A stretch of DNA of 64,000 nt from Spongospora subterranea f. sp. subterranea (GCA_049724395.1 JAUGWO010000169.1:58735-122734), one strand, 5' to 3'; positions 52,301 to 63,175 are shown, numbered from the stretch's first letter. Made by a program: numbers and translations. Notes: a model not told the origin generated them from the sequence alone.

Positions 52301-53836
52301 GCTATAGCTGGATTGGCGCGCTGCCTCAACTATAAATTCATGGCCAAATCCTCCCTATGAAATTATCAGAGGATTCAAAATGAAGTTCAACAAAAATCAA
52401 AAATACGATCGTGATCGCACAGCAAGAAGAAGCGCTGTTGTCCCAAACTGGTTTTGAATATCAATAACTTCAGAATCGAAGACCAAGATCATCGTGATAA
52501 CATCAAACCTGTCAGGCTGTCAGATAATGTGTGTTCACATATATAGGGCATCATACCAGACGTTAGCAACAGCGAGGTGTAATGCTGTATCCCCATTTCT
52601 ATTGGTTATAGCTGGATGAGCGCCCCTCCCCAATAAAGTGATCGCGACTTGTTCCCTGTACAGTCATTAGAGGATTTCAATAAAGATCAGCGAAAAATTC
52701 GCAAATACGATTGTGATTCAATAGCAAGATGAAGCGCTGTGCTCCAATCCTCTGTTCTTGAGTTAATCAAACTCGGATTGATGTCCAGGATATTGATGAC
52801 AGTATTCACCCTGACAAGCAGTAAGATAATGTGTGTTCTCATATAAATCGGCATTCATACAGGCCATTAGCAGCAGCGGCGTGCAATGCTGTCTCCCCAT
52901 TTCGATCGGTTATAGCAGGATCAGCGCCCCGCTTCAATAGAATGATGGAGACCTCATTAAAAAACCACGATTGTGATCGCACAGCCAGAAGAAGCGCTGT
53001 TTGGCCTTCATTATTTTGAATGTCAATGAGATTACCTCGGACGGTACTAATGATAGTTTGTAACCTGACGACTGTCAGATAAAGTGTATTTACATATGAG
53101 TGGACATTATACATACCAGCATTTAGGAGCAGTGGCCATGTCCAACATCATATTGATCATATTAATCCTGTCAGGGCTGTCAGATAATGGATGTTTATCA
53201 TATAAATGGGCATCAGACTGGAGATTTAACACAGCGGTGTGCAATGCTGTATTGCCATCAACATCGCGTATAGCTGGATTGGCGCCCTTCTTTAATAAAA
53301 GCATGGCGACCTGTTCCCTGACATTTATCTGAGGATTCAATGGAGCTCATATGAGAAATTCAAAAATACGATTGTGATCGCATAGCAAGATGAAGCGCTG
53401 TGCTCCTATCATTTCTCTGAATGTCAATTATACCCGGATTGATGTCCAGGATCTTGGTGACAGTATTGACCCTGTCAGGCTGTCAGATAATGTGTGTTCA
53501 CATGTAAATGGACATCATACCAGCCATTAACAGCAGCGATGTGCAATGCCGTGTTCCCGTGTTTGTCGATCAAAGCTGGATTGGCGCCCATATTCAGATA
53601 GGTCAAGGCGTCATGTTCGCTATAGTAATGACAAAACGACAGAGATCAGGAAAACAAGAGCAACTCTGAAACAAATCACTAACTTGTCGTGGTGAAGCGC
53701 CTGATCGAATATGACTCTGCCAGGATCAATAGGTTGAGCCACAGCTCTATTGTTTATCAATAAGAAGGAGCGGATTGTAAAGATTCTCCAGTTACCCTTG
53801 TATGGCAGAGCTTGGCCATAAGGGGGAATAGCTCAT
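49342..53836 (-). CDS. Large ankyrin-repeat protein encoded by a tandem exon array
   Basis: The model starts at the ATG at 53836 (MSYSPLWPSSAIQG, then AVAQPIDPGRVIFDQALHHD) and ends at the TGA at 49342-49344 (TPLDVAKQLNRKSIVEFLSE...LLAVLAP). Between them are roughly 25-28 ankyrin repeats. Typical pairs are EQVVITLLEHGANPAIADRN, GDTALHAAVANG and VNIVTKILDINPD...WSTALHLAMESQS. Each repeat is one ~99-nt exon, and the separating introns are ~48-51 nt. Every junction I checked, including the first and the last three, is phase 2, so exons are symmetric and removing them one by one keeps frame. The genomic unit of two exons and two introns (~300 bp) repeats about eleven times. No membrane segment or catalytic domain is seen, so the role is probably protein binding. 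Partner unknown. Confidence 0.8.
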
Positions 53837-53890
53837 CACCAACACCAGGAGCATCACAACGGACTCCTTATACAATCGTCCCAACATTAA

Positions 53891-54050
53891 GGGCCCGTTT
53901 GGATGCCACGGATTTTGATATCCGGATATTGTAATATCCGGATATCCCTATCCCTGATCGAGCGGCGGTATATAATATATACCGCCACGGAATTATGAAA
54001 AAAATCAGAATTTCCCCGGCGGTATATAATATATACCGCCGGGGTTCAAA
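53891..54050. repeat. Left terminal and subterminal repeats of the Harbinger-type element
   Basis: This holds the 20-bp terminal repeat, two copies of the palindrome ATATCCGGATAT (one each near 53922 and 53938), and two copies of a 23-bp near-palindrome with GGCGG and CCGCC arms around an alternating TA core (near 53965 and 54022). These are the likely binding sites for transposase or its Myb-like partner. Confidence 0.75.
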
Positions 54051-54211
54051 AAACCTGATTTTTGAAGTTTAAAAGCCACTAATCTGTTTGATTGATTTTT
54101 ATAAAAAATTGTATGCATATTGATAATCGGATTTTCTAGCCAGGGCTGATTCACCGTGGCCCAGATCGTTAGGGTACCTTCATTTGCTCACGCAGACTTC
54201 TGCAGTTTCTA

Positions 54212-57200
54212 ATGGCTGACCTACAAGCCTTTTTCGAAGACGATTATGCCGGCGACGAACTTGCCGAATTGATGTGCAGATCTGACAATGGGTTTGAGGA
54301 CGGATGGAAGCATATTGATCTTCCTGAAGGAATAAGCCTGTCGCCAACTGGTACGGACCACGAGCTCTTGTTGACTGCCAAAACCGAGATTTTGGCGGTT
54401 TGTAGCAACGCCAGAAGGTTGATGAATAGTCAACAAATTACGTTGAGCGATTGTGTAAATTTTTTTTTCGATGGAATTGATCACGAATTACGTGATGCAT
54501 TGCGTGAGGGGATCCCCGTCGGGCAATCCGTTTCCAGCCAGGACCTGGTAGCGTTCATCAAAGTTTTAGTCTATCTCTCGATATACGGTGTCACACCCTC
54601 CGTGTTTTTCGATCCTCAACATGCTTTCCTTTATCCAGATGCTGAGAATTGCAATAGTGTTTCATTTACCACCATAATGAACGCTTTCAAGCGCAAAAAC
54701 CATTCGGAATCGACCTTAGCAACGTGGGATCGTCCATTTTCATCGGATACTTTGATAAGACGGACAGAGGCTGCCTTTTCGAGGACAGCATCCGAACTCG
54801 CTTTCGTTCCTGCAACCACAATTTTGTCAATTGATGACGATCAGTATCGGTTGACATCCGCTTTATCGGAACAAATGGGATTTACAAGAGTTAATAATGC
54901 GAAGAAAGCGTTTGGAATAGTCTCAACTAACGCTGTATCTTTGACAACTGGGCTGCTTCTAGGGATGCGCTTGTTAGGAAAAAGTGAAAGCTTTGCAGAT
55001 GTGGTTCGTATGCTGCTCATGCAAATTCACTCAGTACAACTGCCTGAACAAGTTAAGGGCACAAACTTGATTTGTTTGGACCGAGGATACAATGGCCCGA
55101 GTTTGATAGAATATCTGTTGAAGTGTGGTTTCCAGCTTCTAGGAACTCATAAAAGAATGAGATCCTTTCCTTTTGTTTTCGGTGACGTTCAAAGCAAAAT
55201 AGGATCCAGAAGGTAATCAGTGTGTTTCAAGTTTTTTTTCTAACTCATAGTGTTGACCAGAATGGTGCCCGAACTTGGTTGTAAATCATTGTATCTGGCC
55301 AAGAAGCGGTATGGGGACAGGGATTTGTATGCCATCGCTTACCGAAGTGGCAGAGGACATGTGGCAACTCTAATTGCCAGCAATCCTCGAGCGGCTTCAT
55401 GGATTTACGTTCCCAAAAAACCGTCATCGGTCACCATGTCAGTTCCAGGGCATGAACTGATTCAGCAAACTATAGATCGCAATGTTGAGGCCCTAACTGA
55501 TGCTCAAGGAGGATTTAACTGGCACATTATGCGAGCAGGTTGCTGTTTGGTGACATCAACATTAGTAAGTGCTGCTGTTCGTGCGTTTACAACCTTCCTA
55601 GACCCGGGGCAAATGGCTCTGCTCCGTCGATTGCAGATTCTAACATCTGATGCGCCTGTGGCAACGGGAAATTGTCCTGACCTGTCTGCAGAGCAACTCA
55701 ATCAATTGACGATTCCACAGTTGAAAGAACTTGCTTGCAACTTACAGCTGCAGTGCAATGGGACAAAACAATCGTTGATCGTTCGAATCCGTGGTGCCAC
55801 CCCTTCTATGCGAATATTTTCTGTTATGATGAAGAAGTGGTTCATGAAGCCACTTACGAAGTCATCCCTTAAAGTAGGAAGTGCAAACGAGAGCAATATT
55901 GTGAAGGCATTGCCTTCTTGGATCGAGATCCATTGCCCTCATCTGTTGATAGTGAACGCAGAAATTGTTCATAGAGGACTCCTCCACAGTTTAGCTGTTC
56001 CAACAATGGCGACATCTGTCGATGGAATTTGCGTTATGCAGTCAAGTACAGCGGCAGAGGATGAGGAACTGTTTGTTTGCATTCTGGAATTGAAAACGGC
56101 CACTACGATCACCACAATCACAGAGGCAAAAGAGCGGCTAGAACGCGCTTGCAACATCTCGCAAGAGGTCGCACAGCGGTTTTTCAGAATCGACGCTTGT
56201 TCGGACCTGTTTTCTCTGTTGGTTTGGACGCCTGATTATCGCGGACAGGTGCTTCACCATGCATCAACCACTACGTGTTCTCGAGTACTATTTGTTGTTG
56301 CTAGTGATCAGGCAATCATTTACGCGGCCTTGATCAAGTTCAATTATTTAGATTTGATTCAATATTCCGGTATCATAACGATGATTACTTCCAAGGTCGA
56401 GCCAATGCTGGAACCTGAGTTCCTGATCGGCGCTCCTCCCGAAGCGCTACATCACGCGGTCGATAGTTCTACTGTTCATTTGTGGAGGTCTATGGCTGAG
56501 GCAATACGTTTACGACGCTCGGCATCCCACAGCTTGCCTCCTTGCCACGAAATTGTGCCATACGTAGTTTCAATGTGGAACCACACCAAAGGAGGGCAAG
56601 ATGTCGTTTCAAGGCAATTAAAGAATGTTAAAGTGGATTTCCGCTCCCTGACTCCTCGGGCCTACATTTACATTAGATTTATTATGTCGTCGATCATCAA
56701 CGCTCATCACCTTCACCGACTGTTACAGAATGAGCACAAACTTGACAGCTTTGACAGCTACCAAAAGTGGAAAGGTTACCTCAACCACGAGCAATCATTC
56801 CTACAGTTTCTGGTGAGAATGGTTCAAGAATGGATTCCTTCTCCTAGGATGTCAGACCGCAGCTCCAATGACATTGTAGGCGGCGGTGGATTGTCATTGT
56901 CTCAGCTATCAAGACAGGAGCAGCGTGCTCAAAATGATCCAGTCCGAAGTGTTCCAAAATACCGGAAGGAAGAGTTTTACAACAGACCAGAAAACTCAGT
57001 GGTCCGACTGACGGTATCAGCAGAATGGCCTCACGATCGATCGTCACGTTCCAGCAGACGTTGCCTTTTGTGCGATGGAAGAACAACATCATATTGCACA
57101 ACGTGTGATGTGAATATATGTTCAACGGCGCATCACCGTCAGCGCAAATCTTGCTGGGAGAAATTCCATTCAGTACTTAAGCTAGAGAAGGTGGAACAAC

Positions 57201-57307
57201 CAGTTGCCAGAGGGCACCGAGGTCGGTTGGGCAAGAGACCAATCCCGCCAAACTCAACAAGTCAGCAGCAAGCTGATCAACAAAATGCAAGTGGTAAGCA
57301 AACTTAA
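54212..57307 (+). CDS. DDE-like transposase fused to SAP motif, YqaJ-type nuclease and Cys-rich tail
   Basis: Two exons, 54212-55181 and 55251-57307 with a 69-nt intron, encode 1008 residues in frame. Visible parts: an N-terminal region; a DDE-like core with ILSIDDDQYRL (~207) and LICLDRGYNGPSLIEYLLKCG (~289); a SAP-type DNA-binding motif LTIPQLKELACNLQLQCNG (near 55707); a PD-(D/E)XK nuclease of the YqaJ type with GSANESNIVKAL, TSVDGICVM and CILELKTAT (56000-56100; Asp plus E-x-K); and a C-terminal Cys/His cluster CLLCDGRTTSYCTTCDVNIC (57063-57122) like the piggyBac cysteine-rich domain. The third DDE acid could not be pinned down. As I recall, ISL2EU elements, relatives of Harbinger, encode a YqaJ-like nuclease, but in a separate protein. 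Frame and splice site look intact. Confidence 0.75.
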
Positions 57308-57435
57308 CGTTATGGACTTTGAATTTCTAACCGTTGATCTGTCTAAGGGAACGGATTACGTCGTCGACCTCGTTCTCATGGGTCAAACTAAGTCGAAAAA
57401 ACATTCCAATAAAGTGATATATGAACTGATAAATG

Positions 57436-57752
57436 CCTTGAGCGGCGGTATATATTATATACCGCCCAATACAAATGTCCGTGTCAATTTTTTGGAAAAT
57501 ATGGTGATTTCGCATTTAAGTTTTGTAAAAACAAAAAAAGTTTCAGAAAAAAAATTATATATTTGTAGTTAGAAAATTTGCCATTCCACAGGTTTTTCTT
57601 ATCAAATTTTCCTGTAAAACCAATATTTTGCGAATTATGGTCAAAAGGATCGTTGTGGTATATAATATATACCGCCACGGGGTCCGATCAGGGATGTCAA
57701 TATCCGGATATTACAATATCCGGATATCGCGGTTTTTTTCATCCAAACAACC
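57436..57752. repeat. Internal inverted copy of the left terminal region
   Basis: From 57752 leftward the minus strand repeats the left end of the element: GGTTGTTTGGATG, then two ATATCCGGATAT palindromes, ATCCCTGATCG, and the 23-bp GGCGG...CCGCC near-palindrome (partly decayed, near 57657). A further copy of the near-palindrome, in reverse orientation, lies at about 57442-57466. It marks the right boundary of the DDE/SAP/YqaJ module. Confidence 0.72.
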
Positions 57753-57832
57753 ACATCAGGGGTCACGGGGTATGTCGTCTTATGTTCCATGTCAGTGTAT
57801 ACGAATTGGTTGCGATTTGGTGATTATCCCCA

Positions 57833-59146
57833 ATGGAAGATCATCATGAACAGATCAAAAAACGAATCGTTGGCGTCGTTGCTGCGTATTACGCCAACAC
57901 ATTCTGCGTTAGATCCCCTTGCCGAACCTCAAGGCTCAGCGGAGCCAGTTGGATTGCCGAGCTTATTCACGGCAATCCAACTCGGATATACGAGAATTTG
58001 AGAATGAACACCTCACTTTTTGTGAAATTGGTGAACATACTCACCGATTCGGGGACATTACGTGCAACTAGGCACATGGAAGTATCAGAACAGGTGGCAA
58101 TTTTTTTGTTCACCGTATCACAGAGTGCAAAAAATCGCGACGCTCAAGAGCGATTTCAAAGGTGCGGCGAAACGATTAGCAGGTTGTTATTATCTGGCTG
58201 TTTGTCATACAAATTCCCACCTCATTAGTTTGATATTAGGGTTCTTCGCAATGTTACTGTTGCCATTTGCCGAATGGCTTGCGACTATAAGGCTACCTGC
58301 CAATGATACACCCTTACAAATTCGGCAAAACCCGAAGATGTATCCCTTTTTCCAAAATTGCCGAATGGCATTCGACGGAACGCATATCGCAGCTTTTGTG
58401 TCTGCGAAGGAAGCTCAACCCTACAGAAACCGGAAGGGATTCCTGAGCCAAAACATATTTGCGGCTTGCTCGTTTGACCTTTGTTTCACCTACATTCTCG
58501 CTGGCTGGGAAGGGTCTGCAGCAGATTCAACAGTGCTGTCGGATGCCCGTCTAAAAGGTTTCACCACTCCTAAAGGCAAGTTTGATCTGGGAGACGCTGG
58601 TTACGCTCTAACGACGGAAGTGATGACTCCTTACCGCGGGGTGCGATATCACCTCCGCGAATGGAAGCAAGGCAATATGAGGTCTGTCACATGCGTGTTC
58701 TCGTTATCTTTATTAAGATTTACAGGCCCCAGACCGCGAAAGAGTTGTACAACTTGAGACATTCTCAAATGTGGAATGCAATTGAGAGAATTTTCGGGAT
58801 ACTGAAGCGTAGGTTTCCCATAATCGTCCACGCTCCAGAGTTTTCTCTTGAAATGCAGGCGCATGTGTTCATTGCGTGCTGTGTGTTGCACAATTTCATA
58901 CGGATGTCTGGTGGCGCGGGGGATCTAATCGAGCAACAGGTACGTCTGATCTGAATTTTTGCTTATAAACTGACTCTCTTTTCATAGGCTGACCTGGAAA
59001 TGGAGAAATCTGCCACTGTAGCCGCTATTACCTCCGATACAGTGTGCGAAATTACAGAAGCATCAACCGAGGCAAAGCTAATGCGGGACGGCATTGCAGC
59101 AGCAATGTGGTGTCAATACCAGACTATTTTGGATAATCGCCAATAA
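57833..59146 (+). CDS. PIF/Harbinger transposase (DDE_Tnp_4 type)
   Basis: Four exons (57833-58182, 58229-58681, 58726-58939, 58988-59146) join in frame to 391 residues; introns are 46, 44 and 48 nt. The start is the ATG at 57833. An N-terminal helix-turn-helix-like region (MEVSEQVAIFLFTVSQSAKNR, RFQRCGETIS) precedes the nuclease: RMAFDGTHIAAFVSAKEAQP with the first Asp, YRNRKGFLSQNIFAACSFDL, GWEGSAADSTVLSDA, LGDAGYAL with the second Asp, PYRGVRYHLREW, and RPQTAKELYNLRHSQMWNAIERIFG with the Glu, then GILKRRFPI. All three catalytic residues are present. It lies beside a Myb-like gene in the arrangement Harbinger elements use, and its stop is 2 bp from that gene's stop. Confidence 0.92.
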
Positions 59147-59148
59147 AT

Positions 59149-60220
59149 TTATTCCATGGTCAACTCGCTTTGCAACCAAGCGTCTCTTAGTTTGCCTGGA
59201 GCCATAGCGGTAAAAAGAGCTGCTTTGTTGGCGTCCAACATCAAATTGAAAGCTTTTATCATATCCGGTTCAGAAAACTTGTAAGATTCTTGGAGAATCT
59301 TTACGGCGTTGTGCCCGTGAGTGACGGTTGGCTGACTATTCAGCCCATTGATTGCTTGTGCAAGCAAAGACGCGCCGGTCACCCGAACTCTGCCAGCAGA
59401 TTCTGGAGTTGAAGCATGCATCTGAGTGGATGGCTTGCTTTTCTTGATAATTTTCTTCGGCATCGGGTCAGGCAATGACGCTCTTTTTTTTGGTTGAATT
59501 CTGGAAGTTAATGGAGACACAAATCGATCATCAAATGAATCTTCGTGCTCGTCTTGATAAAAAGATTCCGCAGCAGCATCATCATTGCCTGATGATGATG
59601 ACGATGACAACGATCCTGACGATGATGACTGAATTTCGCGAGAATGGCTGTCAATTTGGAAAAATCCATCCGATGCCAGAGATCGAGAGCCGGTCGCTGA
59701 TGCTCCAACGAAAAGCTCTTCCAACTCGTTAAACAGGGGTAGAGTCGTTGTCCTGTACGGTTTTGCCTGTGGGTGCACCTGTACGTAGTAGTTTGATTAA
59801 TTCATGGAATCATTTCAAAGATTGGGGACCAACTAGAAGGTATGCGTCCCACACAGAATCGGACGCTGTGGGAATCTGGCGAACTTCGTCCCAGCCAAAG
59901 CCACTATTGTTTTTCACGCGGGAAAACGTAGAGTGGCACTTCTTCAGCTGGAAACAGTCTGAAAAAAGTACAATTTATGGTTGCCATACTCTTACTTGTT
60001 TGATCCTTGTTTTCATTTTTTCTACACTATAGTCAGTGTGGAAACGCTGATTGAAAGAAGCATGGACATAGGTCCATGCTTCTTTCTTAAAGCCAGTATC
60101 AGCCCGTTTTCCATTATTAGCTTGCTGAATCAACAGCGCCACCAAGGCTTCATCCTTGTCCAGGCTCCACGAGGCTCTACTCGTTATCTTCGTCGGAATG
60201 GAAGATGCCTGCGTCGGCAT
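59149..60220 (-). CDS. Harbinger-associated Myb/SANT-like DNA-binding protein
   Basis: Three exons (59996-60220, 59834-59947, 59149-59778; introns 48 and 55 nt, all phase 0) encode 322 residues from the ATG at 60220. The N-terminal Myb/SANT-like domain reads SWSLDKDEALVALLIQQANN, then WTYVHASFNQRF, KMKTRIKQLKK, NNSGFGWDEVRQIPTASDSV and WDAYLLVHPQAKPYR, the pattern of Myb_DNA-bind_3 proteins. A Ser/Asp-rich linker and basic patch (PKKRASLPDPMPKKIIKKSK) follow, probably a nuclear localisation signal. In Harbinger elements such proteins bring the transposase into the nucleus and onto the ends. Intron removal deletes what looks like an in-frame TGA, so no break is needed. It is convergent with the transposase. 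Confidence 0.87.
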
Positions 60221-60296
60221 TGTAGAGAGCAGGGGTGATGACACGAGGTAGACCTCCACGCAATATCCCCAAAATATCCAGGTCAGAGTAGAATAT

Positions 60297-60446
60297 TTTT
60301 TATCCGGATATTGGGCCCAATATCCGGATATTTTTCTCCGGGAAAATGACGTCCAAACGAGCCACTTTTGAAAAATATCCGGATATCGCCAATATCCGGA
60401 TATTCGACCCAAATATCCGGATAATGCGTGGCATCCAAACGAGCCC
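60297..60446. repeat. Right terminal and subterminal repeats of the Harbinger-type element
   Basis: The last 150 bp hold the 20-bp terminal repeat and about five copies of ATCCGGATAT (near 60302, 60324, 60377, 60393 and 60413), plus an internal inverted CGTTTGGA word near 60354. The site density is higher than at the left end, an asymmetry seen in many transposons. Confidence 0.75.
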
Positions 60447-60860
60447 TAAGGTAATTTATTTTGTAAACGAGCCTGTGTACTGTAAACGAGTCTGTGCAGC
60501 TGGAGTTGAGAGATTGCGATAACAACTCCGCACGGTATCCGTGGTCACGAAGTCCGGGGTCACTCCGGTCTCCGGTCTTTCTGGTACAGTAGAGCTTACC
60601 GTAGTGACCCGGTATACGGCCCACTGACGTGTGGTAGGGTCTCCAGTAGAGGTGTCAAGTCGATTATAGTCGATTGAGTCGACTAAGGGAAATGTCTAGC
60701 GACTGTATTCGACTATAGTCGCGACTTAAAGTCGACTATAGTCGCGACTTAAAGTCGACTATAGTCGACTCAAATGTTGAATTCAAATTCTTTATTGAAA
60801 CTTCAAGAACGCTTGCAATTCGCAGACTGCTTGAATGGCATCGTCCCCTAGACGAGCGCG

Positions 60861-63175
60861 TCATTTGCTAACAGTTGAGCCGGCTTTTGAAAACGCACAC
60901 TCACTTGGTACGGACGTTGATGTGATTCCAAGGTAGTCACGGGCCATCATTGAGATTCTTGGGAACACTGGTTCATTGACCTTAAACCAGAGGCAGACGT
61001 CTCGAGAATTTTGGTTGAGTGGCATCGATGAGTGAGAAAACCATCGATCCAGCTCGTTGCAGAATGGTTCTGCATTGCCAGGGCCACACAATTTAGTTCT
61101 CCATTGCTGCCTTCAAGAACATCCATGAAAGAACTGAGCAATTGATTCGCCGTGTCGTCGTTGGCATTAACCCTGCCACCATTTGTACGACGTTGAGTAT
61201 CATTATATTTGTCCTCATACGTGGTGACATATTCGGCCTGAATATCATGGTTGAGTTGAACAACATTGACGCCAAGCTTTTCCAACAATCCTTTCACACG
61301 TGGATCCAACGCTGCAGCAATTTGGACAGGGTTGGACTTGATCTTAGACCCGTACTCTACCAACTTTGTTTCCACTGCCTTCGCAAACTTGATGGTGTGC
61401 GTCGACCTGAATCCATCCGCAGCGGCAATAGATTTTCGTACATGAGCTGCAATCAGTTCATACACAGGAACTGCCATTCCTAATGTTGAGTATTCGGACG
61501 CCGACATCAGTACGGTCGCCTCCTTGAATGGTTGCAAGAACGAGCAAAAATTCATCACAGCCGACCATGATTCGCGGGGAATAGCAGATGCGAGATTAGA
61601 TGATGGGTCGATGGTAAAATTGCAAAAACCGTCGTGGCGTTCCCGGATCCTTCTCAGCAATTCTTCTAAAGCGGAACGAATGCCAATGGCGCTCTTGAGC
61701 ATAGTAAACGTGCTATTCCACCGTGTCTCGACATCCAGTTCAGGAATAGCAAATCTTACCTTCAGTGTGGAGCACACAGAGGCGAGTGCTTCTAGCAGCT
61801 TGGGCGAATCGACAATTTTCTTGATTAAATCGCGGAATTTGCCGATGGCGACATCAAGGTTCTTGCAGACTTTCAGCCCGTACTGAACGCTTAACTGCAA
61901 AGAGTGTGCCATACACGAAATCATAAACACCTTGTGCGGTCGTCCAATTTGATTATCAAAGTTCGCCGCCGCATCAGCGTCTTCAGGAAGGGCTACGCGA
62001 TTGATCTCATCGATTGTGGGTTCCAATTGATCATTTATAATTCGCAACCATTCAAGGTCGTCGAGCAGCAAGACTTCATCGAGTTTTGTTCGACCTTGCG
62101 GGAAGATTATCCGGTTCCATCACGCAACACAATCAAGAACCGTATCCTCGATCGATGGCAGAAGGAGAAGATCCAAGTTCGCGCGAAGGTGAAGGAGGAC
62201 CTTAGCAACGGATCAAGATGGGGTCTCACAACTGACATGTGGATCTCTAGTGCGAAATGAGGTTACATGGTGGTCACGATGCATTATATTAGCGACAATT
62301 GGGACATGAAAGCAGTCATTACCAAGTAACGTCGGATCCATGTCCCTGACGGCAGCGATTAAATGATCCGCCAAGCGTTCGCCTGTATGAGGATACATCA
62401 CTCGCACAAATGCGATGATGACTGCTTTCATGTCCCAATTGTCGCTAATATAATGCATCGTGACCACCATGTAACCTCGTTTCGCACTAGAGGTCCACAT
62501 GTCAGTTGTGAGACCGCATCTTGATCCGTTGCTAAGGTCCTCCTTCACCTTCGCGCGAACCCGGATCTTCTCCTTCTGCCATCGATCGAGGATACGGTTC
62601 TTGATTGTGTTGCGTGATGGAACCGGAAAATCTTCCCGCAAGGTCGAACAAAACTCGATGAAGTCTTGCTGCTCGACGACCTTGAATGGTTGCGAATGGT
62701 TGACAATCCAATCGGTCAGTTTTCGATCCGCATATGTCTTGTCGCTGCCGATAAATTGTGGTTGCAATGCTCTGTTCCTCTTGTTCGATCTGGACGGGCG
62801 ATCTTTGTTGGCTGCTTCTGGGCTAAAAAAATGTTTGATTTTTGTCTGGCCGTCGCTCTTGTTGTACACGTCTGCATGTTCCTTCTGCAAATGCAGGCGA
62901 AAGTTGCTTGTGTTCTGATTGCGCCATCTTTGATCCTTGCGCTTCGCTAGGCACAACGAACAGTAGTAGGGTTTATCTAGATTGCTGTCCTTTTTGATAA
63001 ATGTGTAAACATCGGACGTGATTTTTCTCGTGCTGCAACTAGATTGGCCCGATACTGAATGCGCAACAGCTTGCTGCTGCGTTCGATTTTCATCTTGTTC
63101 CAATAGATCATCGTCACCGGTGACTTGCACAGACTCGGAGTCGGTGATCTCGCAGGCGTCGTAGCTGCCAGACAT
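60861..63175 (-). pseudogene. hAT transposase with BED zinc finger, disrupted
   Basis: The reading starts at the ATG at 63175 (MSGSYDACEITDSESVQ). A BED-type finger follows (YYCSLCLAKRKDQRWRNQNT...LHLQKEH), then FKVVEQQDFIEFCSTLREDF, LTTDMWTSSAKRGYMVVTMH with the catalytic-site TxDxWTS pattern, and DPTLLGNDC. The coding sense is then interrupted by ~280 bp of inverted copy (62040-62317). It resumes with CMAHSLQLSVQYGLKVCKNL, ETRWNSTFTMLKSAI, LDPRVKGL and the dimerisation domain (FPRISMMARDYLGITSTSVP followed by SECAFS), which needs a frame change near 60960-60985. So it is broken by the inverted duplication and at least one frame shift, unless small introns explain the latter. The family is certain. 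Confidence 0.82.
62040..62697. repeat. Inverted duplication inside the hAT transposase
   Basis: Arms at about 62040-62317 and 62420-62697 are inverted copies, roughly 278 bp each, with only a few mismatches, separated by about 100 bp. Both encode the same transposase segment (KVVEQQDFIEFCSTLRED...MTMHYISDNWDMKAV region), one on each strand. Transcription would give a hairpin RNA. Confidence 0.85.

Larger units (their letters stand above)
53891..60446. mobile_element. 6.56-kb PIF/Harbinger-type element with three genes, apparently whole
   Basis: The ends read GGGCCCGTTTGGATGCCACG (53891-53910) and, inverted at 60427-60446, GGGCTCGTTTGGATGCCACG, 19 of 20 identical. Both are flanked by TAA (53888-53890 and 60447-60449), the 3-bp TWA duplication typical of PIF/Harbinger. 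Inside are, left to right, a DDE/SAP/YqaJ gene (plus), a Harbinger transposase (plus) and a Myb/SANT gene (minus). All three can be read open with small introns. A further inverted copy of the left ~95 bp lies at about 57660-57752, so the left 3.9 kb could itself be an element with its own ends, nested in or fused to the Harbinger part. Clusters of ATATCCGGATAT lie near all three ends. Confidence 0.85.

Noticed and set aside
57204-57572. 122-codon plus-strand frame after the DDE/SAP/YqaJ gene
   Set aside because: It overlaps the gene's end in another frame and runs into the AT-rich palindromic end region; no motif.
59789-59833. In-frame TGA in the Myb-like gene
   Set aside because: It lies in a 55-nt GT-AG intron whose removal restores the conserved WDAYLLVHPQAKPYR motif, so the gene is not broken.
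62499-62918. 139-codon plus-strand frame in the hAT element
   Set aside because: Antisense of the hAT transposase N-terminal half.
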